Shown here one piece after another: positions 41,532 to 61,000 of a DNA stretch of 64,000 nt. A program made the position numbers and the translations under genes. The stretch covers positions 4,036,773 through 4,100,772 of the forward strand of contig NC_029542.1 of NCBI RefSeq assembly GCF_001577835.2, in the 5' to 3' direction. A model generated the notes under the pieces. It was given only the letters and a program-made list of their open reading frames with translations. It was not told the origin of the DNA and ran no database searches. The DNA comes from Coturnix japonica (Eukaryota; Chordata; Aves; Galliformes; Phasianidae). How positions within the stretch are numbered: the first letter of the stretch is position 1; every line of letters begins with the position of its first letter.

Positions 41532-43868
41532 GTACCGCTCCCGCCGCATTGTGTTGGGGGGGGGCAACGAGCGGAGCCGCGTTCAGCCCCAGCGGCCCCG
41601 AACCGGAGCGACCCCCCCGAGCGGCCCCGGGTGCCCCCCCCCATTAGGGGCTGCTCCCCGGGAAGGGGGGGGTTCCCTGCGGAGATCGGGCCGTTCCGGT
41701 TCGGGTGCCGGGATCCCCCGCGGTTCGGTTCGGTTCTTCGGTTCTTCTCCCCCGTTTGTCCCCTTTGTGATAACGGGGGTTCGCCGGGATTCCCCCCTCC
41801 CCCCCCCCCCTTTTTCCCGTTTTGTTTTGGGGTGTGCAGACCCCATCGCGTTTCTCGTCCTATTTGAGCTCTGGGGGCTCCTGCCATGGCCGCCCCCCTC
41901 CCACCCCCACAGCTCCCACCCAGCGCCCACCTAAAGCCTGTTACTATGGGGGTGTCGGTCCCTTAGCGCTTTATTTGTATTTGGGGTCAGTGGGTTCCAG
42001 TCGCTGGGACCCCCCCGCGATTCGTGACGGTTTTGCCCCTTTCCCCCCCCCCCTTCCCCCGCGCATCTTTTCCCTTTGTAGATTCGGGGGCTCCTCTTGG
42101 GTCGGTGCTCCAGGACCCCCCGGCTCCTGCAGCGCTGGGAACCCCCCCCCCCCCGTTCTCATCGGACATCCGAATTCAGGCTGGGGGGTCCCTTCCCCCC
42201 CGCGGTGGATGTGGGCCGCTGGAGGTTGGGGTGCGGTGTGAGCTGAGCCCCGCGATCCCTGCTCTGTGCCGCCCCCCCCCAGGCCCCTCCTGGCATCGGG
42301 GGGGTGGAAGGGCACGCAGCCGCCGCTTCCCCTTTTTGGGGGGGGGAGTCCTGGGGGGGTGCAGGGCGCTGCCTCCGCCCCGGCTGCGTGTGTCGGGCCG
42401 TGCCGGTGCGTGGGGCTGTTTGTGTGTGTTGGTGGGGGGACACCCCCGGGTGGGGGTCCGGGGGGGGGCGCGCGCGGTGTCTGCGGCACTTCCTGGCTGA
42501 GGGGGGGGGGGGGGCGGTCCCGCGGAGGAAGCCATCCATCCACTGCCCGGCTGACAGCGCTGGTGGGCGGCGGGGGCCGGGGAGGGGGGTCCGGCTGCTC
42601 CCCCCCATCGCGCCCCCTCCGGCGCACAGCGGCAGATGCTCGATCAGGCGGGGCCGCCGAGGGGGCGGTTGAGACCCGGCCAACTCCACACAGCGCTGCC
42701 GGGGGGGGGGGGCACTGAGAGGCACATGGACCCCTGAGACCTGCGGGGGGTGTGTGGGGGGGGTGAAGGTTGTGTGTGACCCCCCCCTTCAGACAGGAGC
42801 CCCCAGCGGCGTCCAGCGGCAGAGCACGGAACCCTCTGGCTGTCCCGCATCTTTGACCTTTGACCCCGTTGTCCCATTGGGGTGATCCCTGTTTTGGGGT
42901 TTGGGGGCTCCGTCCCTTTTAGGTCCCGTTTGTCCCCACGGCACCAATCTGCCCGCGGGGCCGCCCCGTCCGGATTAACGGGTGACGGCCCCGTGGCTTA
43001 GCGGCCCTGCGGTCCCATATGTCACCGCGGCCCCGCGCCCTGCCCTTGGGGTGACCTTGGGGCGGGGACACGCGCTGGCGCTGCGTGACACCCGTGGGGA
43101 CCCCCCGTGACAGCGCCGTCCCCGTGGCCGTGCCGGTTCCCCGCCGTGTCACCGCATCCCTCGGGCCGCACGGACGGGCCGGCAAGCGCAATGTGCCGCG
43201 TTCCCGCCCTGGTGTCCCGTTGTGTCCCGTTGTGTCCCCGGTGTGTCCCCGTTGTGTCCCCGTTGTGTCCCCATGGCAGCGCTGCCCGCGGCGCTGGGAT
43301 TCACCTCCGTCCCTATTTATAACGCGGGGCCTCGGCGCGGGGTGTCGGCGGTTACGCTCAACACGCGGGGAACAAGCTGCGCATCGGGTCCCCCCCCCTG
43401 CCCGTTAGGTGGTCAGCGCCGGCCGTGGTTGCCGTTGTGTCACGTGACGGCGGCTGCCGTGGTTGGGGGGGGCGTGGCGCTTCTTGCCGCGTGTCCGTTC
43501 GGGCGCGGGGCCTACCGCGCGCTGGCTGCGCGAGGCCGCTGCCGCGCTGCGGAGCGTTTCAGCGGTGGTGGCGGTCTTGCATTGCGAAGAGGCATGGTTA
43601 CATCTTCGGGCAGACAAGGCGCGCGTCTAGCGGGATGGGGGAATCTCATGGGGGGGTTGGAATCGTGGGGGCGGAAATTTCCCTGTGCCCAGCGGCTTGT
43701 TGGCCCATCCGGTGCCGGGGGAGTGTGGGCTGGAGACCGTGGCCCCGACAGCGCTGCCGTCATGCCCGCATTCGGTCCGCTGACCTCGTGGGTTGTGCCG
43801 GTGCTATCGCTTCCCGTGTCGGTTAGATTGGGTGTCTCAGTGTGGTGTCTCATGCCCCCCCCGGGCTG

Positions 43869-43893
43869 NNNNNNNNNNNNNNNNNNNNNNNNN
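43869..43893. other. Assembly gap (25 N)
   Basis: Twenty-five N bases mark unresolved sequence inside RARA intron 1. The standard length suggests a placeholder and not a measured size. Confidence 0.98.
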
Positions 43894-45410
43894 TGGGTCA
43901 GCGCCGCCGTGTTGCCGTTGTCACGGACGGCGCTGCCGTGTTGGGGGGGGGCTGCGGTGCCGGGGGGGCCGCGCTGATCCCCGCGGAGCCACATGGGCTG
44001 ATTACAGAAAATGGGTTAATCTCCGAGCGGCGGCTCAGCGGGATGGGGGGAATTGGGGGGAATTGGGGGGAATTCGGTGCCCACCGCCATCCCGGTGCCG
44101 TGATGGGGCTGAGCCGTGCCCCGACACGCGCTGCCCCCTGCCCGCATCCCACCCGTGGGTGCCCCGCTCCGTGTCGTTGTTGGGTGTCCATGTGTCCATC
44201 CCCCCCCGGGCTGTGCTGGGCCCCCCGTGCTCCGCGCTGCCGGTGCCGGGTCCATCACACGGTGCCGCCGGGTCCGGTCGGCATCTGGGTGGTGCCGCTT
44301 TGTGCCGGGAGCGGCACCGGGAGCCCGTGGGCGCCGTGACACCCGCCGTGCGGACACCGCTGTCCCGCAGGGCCCGTTGTTGCCGTGGAGCGGCCCGGTG
44401 CGGGTGTTTGGCGCTGCTGTGGGGCCGGGGGCCGCGGTGGGGCCGGGCAGCTGTTCCCGGGGCTGTAACCGGAGCCGCTCTGTGTTCCCGGTGTAACCGG
44501 AGCCGGCTGCGACAGGTGGAATTTCAGCGCTCCGCTCCTGCCCGGCCGCGGGCAGCGCCGGGGCCGCGCGATGCGACGCGTCCCGTCCCGCGTGGGGCGG
44601 CTGCCGGGGGGGGCGAGTCGCCGTGGGGCGGCGGCGCCGCGAGGTGCCGTGGGGCCGAGCGAGGCGGCGGCTCAGCCCACGGCCCGCAGCCCCCCGCCCT
44701 GCCCCGCCGCTCCGGGCCCCCCGGCCCAGCCACCCCACGGGTGTGAATCACGGGAATCACGGCCGCCCGGGGACGTGAGAAACGTGACGGTGACTCACGG
44801 CCGCGGCGCCGCGGGGACGTGGGGAGGGGGGTCCAGCCGCCCCCAGCCCGGGGGGCGCCGACGGGGGGCGGGACGGGGGGCGGGGGGCGCTTGCGGCGCG
44901 GGGGGGGGGGGGGTGGGGGGCGGGGGGAGACAACGGCTGGGAACGGGGGGCACCGCGCACACGGACCCCCCCAAATCCCCCCCACGTCCCCACTACGCGG
45001 CGGGGCGGCCCAAAGCGGGTTGTGCGCGTGTGTCCAATGAGCGGGGTTATGGGGGGGGGTGTCGGTGCCACGGGGGACGTGGGGACACGGGGACGAACCG
45101 AAACCGCGACTCCTGGGAATCGAGAGCGAAGAGGGGAAGCTGCGGGACGGGCAGGGCCGGGGGGGGGGTTGGCACGGACCCGGTGCCCCCAAAGAGCCGG
45201 GGGGGGTTCGGGGGGGTCGGCGGGGACACACAGACACGCGGGGCGGCGGCTCCTCCCCGTGTCACATCCGGCGCCGCATCGCGCGGCAGGAAGCAACGCG
45301 GGGTCGGGGCTGCGGGCGGCGAACGGAACCGCCCGGTGCCACCGGAGCGGGGCGGCAACTTGGGGGGGGGGGGGCGGCGCTTTGAGGCCGAGGTGCGGCC
45401 TGGCCGCCGT

Positions 45411-45463
45411 CCGTGTGTCCGTCCGTGTGTCCGTCCGTGTGTCCGTCCGTGTGTCCGTCCGCC
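45411..45463 (+). repeat. GTGTGTCCGTCC 12-bp tandem repeat
   Basis: Four to five near-perfect copies of GTGTGTCCGTCC in RARA intron 1. Confidence 0.9.
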
Positions 45464-46664
45464 CGCTCCCCTGGGCCGCCCCCGGTCTGGGCGTTGGACG
45501 CGGGGCCGGACTTGGCGGCTCCGTGCGGGGCTGGAACGCGGCGCCGGATTCCAGGAAACTGCGCGGCCCGTCCAGCTCCGCCGGGGGGAACTGGAGGAAA
45601 AGGCGCCGGGGGGAGCGGGGGGGGCACGGGCTGCACCGAGTGTCCGGACACTGCGGGCAACGGGACGGGGCTGCCCGGGACACCCCCCGGTTGGGGGCAG
45701 CCGCCCCGTCCCACCCGACGGGCCCCGAGTCGTGACGGCTCCGGGCGGGGCCGCGCTGTGTCCCGTTGTCCCGGCGCTGTGATGCGGGGGGACCCGGCGG
45801 CTGGATCCGCGCCCGGCCGCACTTGGCACCAGCGAATATAAACAGCGCGTCCCCCCCCCGGTAACGCAGTGGGGGGGGGTTGGCAGCCCCCGCGCTGGGC
45901 TGGCACCGGGGTCTCCCTGGGGCCGTCACAACTCGGTGCCGTCGTGCAGCGCCCCATGGGGCAGACGGGACCCCCCCCACTCGAATCCCCCCGTGGGAGC
46001 CGCGCAGCCCCGCTGCCGTCGGGGGTCCCGGTGCCCGCTGGGGGTCTCGCGGCGCCGCGCCCCCCCCGTGCGGCCCAGCCTTGTTCCTCGGATCCTTTTC
46101 CGCCTCCGCGGGGCCGCAGCCAGAGCTCGGCAAATAAACATCCCCCGCCGGGCCCCGCGCCAGCGCTTAAATAAACAGCCGGGCCCCGTTGTGAAACGCG
46201 CGGCCCCCTCCCCACCGCCCCCCCCCCGTATGGGGCGCAGCTCCGGCCCGGCTCAATCAGTGCCCGCAGCTGATGATGCGCCTCGTCCTCGGGGAACCCC
46301 GCGCCCCCCCGTGTCCTCCATCCCCCGTGGGCTCCATCCCGTGCGCTGGGATCCAGGTGTGGGGCCGGGGCTGCCCCGCGTTGTGTCCCCCCCCATCATG
46401 GCCATTAAGCCGGGATGAGCGCGGTGCCGCTAATCGGGGCATTGCTGTAATCTATGGGGCAGCGCCGGCCCCGCTGCGCCCCCCCCCGGGCTTCCATGTG
46501 GGGAAACTGAGGCCGGGTGCATTGCTGTGTTCAGTGCCCCCATTTAACCTGTTCTCTCTGCTCCCCCCGCAGCACCTGGAGCCGCTCCGTGCCAGGACAG
46601 CCCCATGCTCTGCTCGGCCCCCGCGCCCCCCGCCTGAGTGCCCCCCAGCGCCGGAGGCTCCGCC

Positions 46665-53558
<6,894 letters not shown>

Positions 53559-54042
53559 CCCACACCCGGCCACACCAGGACACAGCTTAAAGGGGGGGGG
53601 TCCATCTGCAGCCCCCTTTGGGGCGGACTCCTCGCAGCCCCCCCCCCCCCGGCACAGCCCCGGGACCCCCACCCGGAGTGGACCCAGCGGGAGCAGCGCT
53701 GCCCCCCCCCGACCCCACGCCCCCCCCACCCCGGGGCACCGCAGCGCTTTGGTTGATTCACATTTCAGGGGCGGGGGGACCCCCGGGACGCCCCCCCCGG
53801 CCCCACCAGCACCAGCACAAACGGGACCGTGACCGCAGCCATCGCCCCGGCCATTTTGGGGAGGGGGGGGTGGGTGGGAACGCGGCCGACCCCGCCAGCG
53901 AGGAAGCAGAGTCATTTAAAAGAGAAAGAAATCAAAGTATATATATATAAATATCTATAAATATCTATAAATATGTTTTAAAACCTTTGTAAAAGTTTGG
54001 AGGGGTTTGTAGGCTGTGCAGGCGGGGGGGGCACGGCGGGCG

Positions 54043-54043
<1 letters not shown>

Positions 54044-54073
<30 letters not shown>
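54044..54073 (+). repeat. 30-base poly-G run in the RARA 3'UTR
   Basis: An uninterrupted run of 30 G residues about 490 bp after the RARA stop and 170 bp before its poly(A) signal, so it should be transcribed. It could form a stable G-quadruplex in RNA; its true length is uncertain. Confidence 0.88.
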
Positions 54074-54075
<2 letters not shown>

Positions 54076-54241
54076 ACGATTTATTATGATGAATTCTTTT
54101 TTTTTGTTGTTGTTGTTGAGATTTTAGTGGTTTTAGGGGTGGGGGGGGCGGGCGGGCTCCTTTTCCTGGCCCCCCCCAGGTGGGGTGGGGGCTGCGGGGC
54201 CCGGCGCGGCCGCACGGGGATGGGGGGGGGGAACGGCTCAG

Positions 54242-54247
54242 AATAAA
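54242..54247 (+). terminator. RARA: RARA poly(A) signal AATAAA
   Basis: Canonical AATAAA followed by GTTTATTTATTC about 680 bp after the stop. The TOP2A 3' end approaches from the other strand within about 150 bp. Confidence 0.85.
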
Positions 54248-54407
54248 GTTTATTTATTCTACACCCGGCTCGTGGTTCATGGGGGGCTCCGGGGGGGGCT
54301 CCGGGGGGGTCAGACGCTGAGCCCCATTGAGGGGTCCCATCACAGCCCCCCCCAGCACGGGGGAAAGGTGGGAGGGCTGAAATGGCCAAAGCTCGAGTAG
54401 AAAAGCT

Positions 54408-54413
54408 TTTATT
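54408..54413 (-). terminator. TOP2A: TOP2A poly(A) signal AATAAA (minus strand)
   Basis: TTTATT on the plus strand reads AATAAA on the minus strand, about 670 bp beyond the TOP2A stop at 55082. It makes TOP2A and RARA convergent with almost no gap. Confidence 0.8.
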
Positions 54414-55081
54414 ATGTAAATATTTATAAGGACGGTTTAATGACAAGGAAAAACACCAAATATTTACAGACAGCTAAGAAACATCACAGCCCAACACGAG
54501 GAGGAAGCGGAGCCCTTGGTGAGCACAGCAGGAGCCGAGCTGGGGTCCGGCAGCTCACGGTACAGAGCAGCAGAGGGGAAGGAAGCGCTGCCTGTGGGTG
54601 CAAAGTGGCACGAGAAGCTGCTGTGCTCGGTGCTGCCCCTGCACTGAGTGCGGAGCTCAAAAACCAAAGGCTAAAACCCAGCATGGAGCTGGAGCTGCTG
54701 GGGCACACGGCAGGGCTGGGGAGTTTAAGGCTAAAAGATTATTTTAAAGGCATCGAAAAAGGAGAACAGCTCTATAATTTATGGGACTCGAGATACACAA
54801 ACTGGCCTTGCTATTAAAATGAGCACAACAAGTCAGGAGACTCAGCAGGACCTTCAGGTAGGAGGGAAACTGGGAGGAAAGGCCGCAGGTGCTGCTGCTT
54901 AGAAACAAGTCTGAATGATCTTAAGCCTGGAATAGTCACCTGTATTCACTGGTCTCCAACACTCCTGAGGTTAAATCAGCAAAAAGATTCCTACTGTGAG
55001 ATGTGGGTTCCTTGGCTGCAGTCGCTGTGAGCTCTGCTCACTGTCAGTCCACAGCCCGAAGCTTTAAAACTCCATAAGGAC

Positions 55082-58000
55082 TCAGAACAGATCGTCCTCG
55101 TCAGACGACTCCAGGTACTGGACGGGCTTTTTGAGGCGGCCGGGCCGGGTGCGGGGGGCAGCTGCTGTGGGGCTGCCTGCAGTCACATCAATGCTGAAAC
55201 TGTCGTCGTCCCGCTTGGATTTCTGGAGGGAAAGAGGGGAGGGAGGTGGATGGCACCTGAGCACAAAGCAGGAGCACAGCACGCACTGCTGGCACACACA
55301 GAGCTGCTCATCAGATGAGATGAGCTGCTGCTCAGTACAAACCTTTGCTGCCACGGATTTGGCGGGTTTTGAGCCGAAATCTGAGTCGGAATCAGAAGAA
55401 GCCGACAGCTTCTTGGCAGCTTTCCGCCCCCGGGGGGCACCGGGCTTCTTGGCACCCACCGCTGCAGCTTTGGGAGGAGGGGAGTCCCCCATCGCTGCTG
55501 CCTTGGGGGCCTTTGGTGCTGCCTTCTTCTTGTTGAGAATATCCATGATGGACGGCTGGTTATCTGAAACACAACAGTGTTTGAACCCTGAGTTTGATGC
55601 TTTTCCTCTCGCTTCCACTCACTCGTTTCCCACAGGAGTAACTGTGACCTCAGAGCTGCCTTCTGAGCACCCACAGAGCTCAGAGCTGTGCCTTACCCTT
55701 GGCAGTGCTGCCCTTCTTAGCTGCAGCAGCAGGTTTCTTTGGCACAGAGACAGAAGGAGCCACAGGGTCCTGACTAACACCTTCAGTAGCAACATCTCGG
55801 GCTGGAACTGAATAGAGAAAGGAGAAAGCAGGTGTGAAACAGCGAACTGACCCACCCTGGCTGTACACAGCAGAGCAGAAGGAAATAATTGCGTTAACTT
55901 TATGGCAGCTATCAACAACAGAATAACCACAAAGAGAAGCTGGAAGCAGACAGACAATATCCCGGGCAGTGACACCAGCTTGCACTGTATGCACTCCAGC
56001 ATCAGTTTTTTGCTTGGTGTGACTCTGACATCTGCCCTTGTTGGCACTGCACAGAGATGAATGTGCAGTGAACTGCACTGGGACAGGAGGACAAGGTTTA
56101 GAAGGACCTGGACTCACCAGGGACAGCATCTGGCAGCGGCTTTTCCTTGGGAGCTTTCCCTTTTATTCCCATGGTTTCCCTAGAACACAAAGCCCGTTAT
56201 TATCTCCTGTAGCTGCTGACAGGTGTATTTAAGAGCTACTACTAACTAAGGTCAGCAATAGGAGCACGGCTCGTTCCCAGCCACTGCACAAAGAAACACT
56301 CACTTTGGGGCAGCTTTGGCCTTGGGAGCAGGTTTCTTTTTGGAGTTTGTATCTGAATCAGTGTTGCCTTCACTATTCCTCCGATACTCAGACTCCTCAT
56401 CTGAGCTGGTCAGATCCGCATCCGAGTCTGAATTGACCATGGGCTTGATTTTGGCTGGTGAAATAACACAGATATCGTTTGACACGTTTGGTATTAAGCA
56501 GCTCGACTGGGATCTCTGAACAGCTCTGCTCCGTTTGTGCCCCACTGCTGTGCCACCACTCACCTGCTGCCTGGCGAACCACTCGCTCCCTTTTAGAAGG
56601 CACTTCGAAATCATCCGACTCTGAGTCAGACTCTGAGTCAGACCAAGGGTTGCGCTTCATTTTCTTTATTGGTTTAAATGGTAGAGTGGTCTGCTTCGTG
56701 GTGCCTGGAAAACATAGGCAGAAGGGGTGAGCCCCAACATCCATGCATGTGGTGGGCTCAGTTGTATGAGCTCAGCTTAGAAATACACCATTGAATTCAG
56801 AGGGCTCTGGCTTAAATGTCAAAGAGAAACAGTGACCACGGCACCAGCCGGGCTGTTAGCCAGGATCCCTTTATATCGTATCTCCCTCACCTATTTTTTC
56901 CAAACATACCAACCCTGGATGTCACTCAGCACTCTGGGAAGAGGCAGATAACTGAGCCCAGCCGCCCTTCCCCTCACTTTCCATGATGGAATAACACAAC
57001 GTGTTTACCTTGCTCGGCTTTACGCTTCTGTGCTAATCGTTGCTTAAGGCCCAAGGGCTCTTTATCCCCCGACGAGTTTCCTTCTTGTTTCTCGTCAGAC
57101 TCATTTTTTTCACTCTGAAGACAAAAGCAGATATCATCAAATAGATGGGAAGTGAACTCACAGCTGGGAGAGGCGCAGAAAGGAGAAGTTTGGTTTCTAT
57201 GTACTAGGGTTGGCAATGTAGAAAAAAAAAACAGATCATCTGCAATCGATCACTACTGAGTACATCAGGCAAAGTACCACCAGGTCAGGCACAACACAAG
57301 CAGGAACTTTATGGCCACACCTGAGCGTGCCTTGGGACTGCCTGTGTGCTGATGGCACAGCCCCGGGGCGTGTTGGGGATGCAGAACTCAAACAGGGTGA
57401 GTGAAATCAACAGTGCAAATGTAACTGGAAAAGCTGTTAGATGGAATCATCCAGAGGAAAGGAGCAGCAGCTGACTGCAGGCCAGCACAGGTGGATATAT
57501 ATACAGAAATACAGCCATTTCTGTATTTCAGGCTGCAGGAAGCTGAATGGCACGGTTAAGTTCAGCTAACAAGAACGTGTTTCTACAGGACTGCCTGTAT
57601 TGGGGAAGATCTAATAACAGTGTTTGGAGCATCCATATATTTCTTACCTTTATCTTCTTTTTAGTTCTCTTTTCTGCCTCCGCCTTCATTTCTGCAGTGA
57701 TCTTAGGAACAACCCTTATGCCATGAGGTGACGGCATCACTTCCACCAGCTGTGCCTTTGTCACCTTTTGCTTCCCTCCTTGTTTCCCTCCTTTTGCCTT
57801 TAAAGGTTTGCCAGTTATCCCTGCCATTTCATCCTGCATTTGCTTGGCTTCTACCGCCTGCAGAATCAAACATAAAGTAACACAACCATGAGAATAAAAG
57901 CCAGTGTCCTACTGGAAAATACCCCAGCCTCCTTGGTGGTTTGACTGCCTGCCCCCCAGCACAGTACTCCTACCCTATCCTAGGAAGGCAAAGAAAGCTT

Positions 58001-61000
58001 TAACTCCTATTGGAGTGAACCTAATGCAAGACATACAAATTTCCATCTGTTGTTTCCTTTGTATGGCAAAGAATTCAGTTAATAACTGGATAAAGCTACA
58101 AGGGAGCCAATCATCTGTTCAGAGCACTGACGTACATCCAGCTCTTCAACAAAGGCAGCAAGGTCTTCTTTCCACAGGTCAGAGGGGCTCTTGCGCTTCA
58201 GGTCTTCCAGCTCCTTTTCCTAAAGTGAATGAGAATCGTGGGTGAGCCGCATAGTTTAACCCATCATAGAAAAATAGAATGCTTTCATCAGAAAAATAAG
58301 GAGCATACTTTGTTATCTCTCTGCTTGCAGAGCTCATCTTTCTTCTCCTTAGTCAGGTACCAAAGGGGCATGTTCAGAAGATAGTTGAAATCCGGCCCCG
58401 TAGCTGCAGCTGGTTCCTGGTCACTCTCATCTCCTTCTTCTTCTTCCTCCTGAATGAGAATTTAATCAAACATTGTCAGCAAATACAGCCACATACAATG
58501 ACAGGGCTGCCATGTGCTCACAGTGTCCTGGACCCTCTTAAAGCACAATTCTGAAAAGGATACAGAAGGAATTATGGCCTGAAAGCTGCTACCACACAGA
58601 GGAGACCAACTGCAAAGAATTCTTTAAAGCTCTTTTGCTCTGCCCTATTTGGCCTCTGTCTTGAGCAACCAAGTTCTTCTCAGGCTGCTTAACAATTGCC
58701 ATCGTCCTTGCTGCCCTTTTACAACAAGTCGCTCAGGAAGAGCAGATCGCTTGAGGAGCACTGGAAATGGAAGCAGCAGGACTTTGCCACTGCTGGATCA
58801 GTCACCACTCTGCCTCAGTGCCTTCCAAATGAGAGACTGAACATTTCTTTGTCTCGCTTTCCCTATCAGGCACACCAGCTCTTGAATTCTCCAAATGGCA
58901 AAGCAGCTTCTGCTTCTTCCTAAGAACTGATAACGAATTGATGACTGAAGTGCTACCTTGTTTTGCAATTCCTTCCAGGCCTTCACTGGATCTGATTCAT
59001 ATCCTCTTTGGATAAGAACTTGAATCAGTTCTTTCTTGGGTTTGTTTTCTGTGAAGAGACATTTCAGAATTGCCAGTTAGTGACCACTGCAGTCCCTGTC
59101 AGCAAAGACAAATGACCTTCACATTTTGACTCCAGTAGTTAAAACAGTTCAGCATCCTATACAGCTCTAAAACAGCCTTTCCTAATTCGAGCTGGGACAC
59201 GTGGCAGGTCCTAAAATAACACCCAAAATTTGCTATTTAGGAGCGATTTGTTAGCTCAGCATTTCTCCTGGGCTGTCAGGAACACCTGCTGGAGCACTCG
59301 AAACATTTGCTCCATCATTTCCGTACATGCATTTCCCCTGCCCTAAACAGACTCTGAGTTTGGGGAAAAAAAGGAAGCGTGATGGGATCAGAATGGTTTT
59401 ATAACAGGCAGGTGGGGGAAAAAGCCCTGATGTGACTTCAAGGCTTCAGCATAGTGTGAGCCTCATTGGGCATCACTTGGGAAATCTATTCTATAAATGG
59501 CCCAGCCAATGGTAATGCGTCAGCTGGAATTTTCTTCTTTCTGATGTCGCAGAGGCAATCATCCGTGAGACACAAATACAAATGAAACCAGCTCTGTCAG
59601 CCTTGGAACTGCTTATTGCAGCAACCCAAGGAAACGCATTGCAAGGGAACGATTTCCCTTCTTGAGTCAAACAGACACAGACTGTAGGAACACTGGGCAG
59701 CCCTCAGACACGAACCACAGAGCATCCCATGACCCATTGTGCAGCTGTGCCTTCCATACATGCAAGTGAAATACAGACTGCCTTGTAGGCTGAGCTGGAG
59801 CTGGCTGAGAAGTTCAAGTGCTGTAAACAAAGACCTGTTTCTTTTTCTAGCTCATGATGCTCAGATGCTGTGAGCTTGGCTGCCTTCTAACTTTGAAACT
59901 CCACTTCACTGAGAACACAATTTGGAATATTTTGCAGTTTCATAAAGATAACACAGAGAAGATACAGGCTCCTAAGAATGCACGGGAACAGAAAACCCAA
60001 ACCAACTGGGAACCCCCCCCAGCCCCCCACACCAGCACTTCTTTTCCTACATTTATACTTTTGAAGTAGTGCAAATACACAATAGAAAACCTCTGAGAGT
60101 GCTCTGTTTTAATTTATATGTGCATAACACTACAGAGGATGTTCCGTGAAGCATTTTCCTCTTCTATCTTACTAGAATGGAAAGATAAGCTCTGATGTGT
60201 TTTGTGAATAGCCAGACTGGGGCTGAGAGGGCGCTGACAGAGCTCAAGAGAGCACCTAATTCTCCCAGTTTCAAAAGCCAAAGAACCAAGAGCAGCACGT
60301 ACCGATCACAATTTTGCCATCTATTTTCTCCAGGATGAATCGAGCCTGGTTGCTCAGCTTTGCAGACTCGGCACCCAGCATCCCAATAAGCCACTCTTTC
60401 CTTAACCCATAGTACCGGAGCCTGAGCTCAAAGAACTCTTTAAGGATGTCCTGAGGAGACTCGTACTTCTTGAGGAAACCAACATGGTCGAAAAGAACCT
60501 GGATGAAAGAACATGGGTTTTGTGAGCATAAAACTGATCTTCAAAACCACTGAAAGTCAGTTGTAACGCAGACATGATCCTACAGTCAACTTATTTATTA
60601 ACCAACCCATTTTAAACCTTAGTGTTGTTTCAGAAATTATTTCAGCTTGCAAGCACAGCAGCAGAGACCATTTTAGAACTTAAAAACACAGAGCTAACAT
60701 CACTTCAATCTTAAAGCTATTTGTTGGATCCATTTCTTGCATCTAACATCACACGCTGTCAGGACCTGGACATTCAGTGGTGTGTCCTGGGCACAGCAAG
60801 GGGCTCCAGGGACTGAGAGATTTCAGATCGCTTTGACACCTACAGTCAAATCCACACCATGTGGGACCCACTGCCAAGTCAGTCTCTTCACCTTTTAAAG
60901 GTGAATTTAGAAACTCTCTTCATCAAAATCTATTACATACCATAGAATTGCAAGTAAGACTTGTTTGAAGCTTAAAGACTTTGTGCAATCCAGCAGCTTC

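Larger units (their letters stand above)
41532..46572 (+). other. RARA: RARA intron 1 (leader intron)
   Basis: 5.0 kb of CpG-rich sequence between the presumed first exon and the acceptor ccccgcag at 46572. It contains a 25-base assembly gap (43869-43893), a 12-bp tandem repeat (45411-45463), and a TATA-like GAATATAAACAGC at about 45834-45846 inside CpG-rich DNA, which could mark a second promoter. No coding exon was recognised. Confidence 0.55.

Noticed and set aside
44757-46133. 458-codon minus-strand frame in RARA intron 1
   Set aside because: It is CpG-island sequence translated into Pro/Arg repeats, including the 12-bp tandem repeat; no homology recognised.
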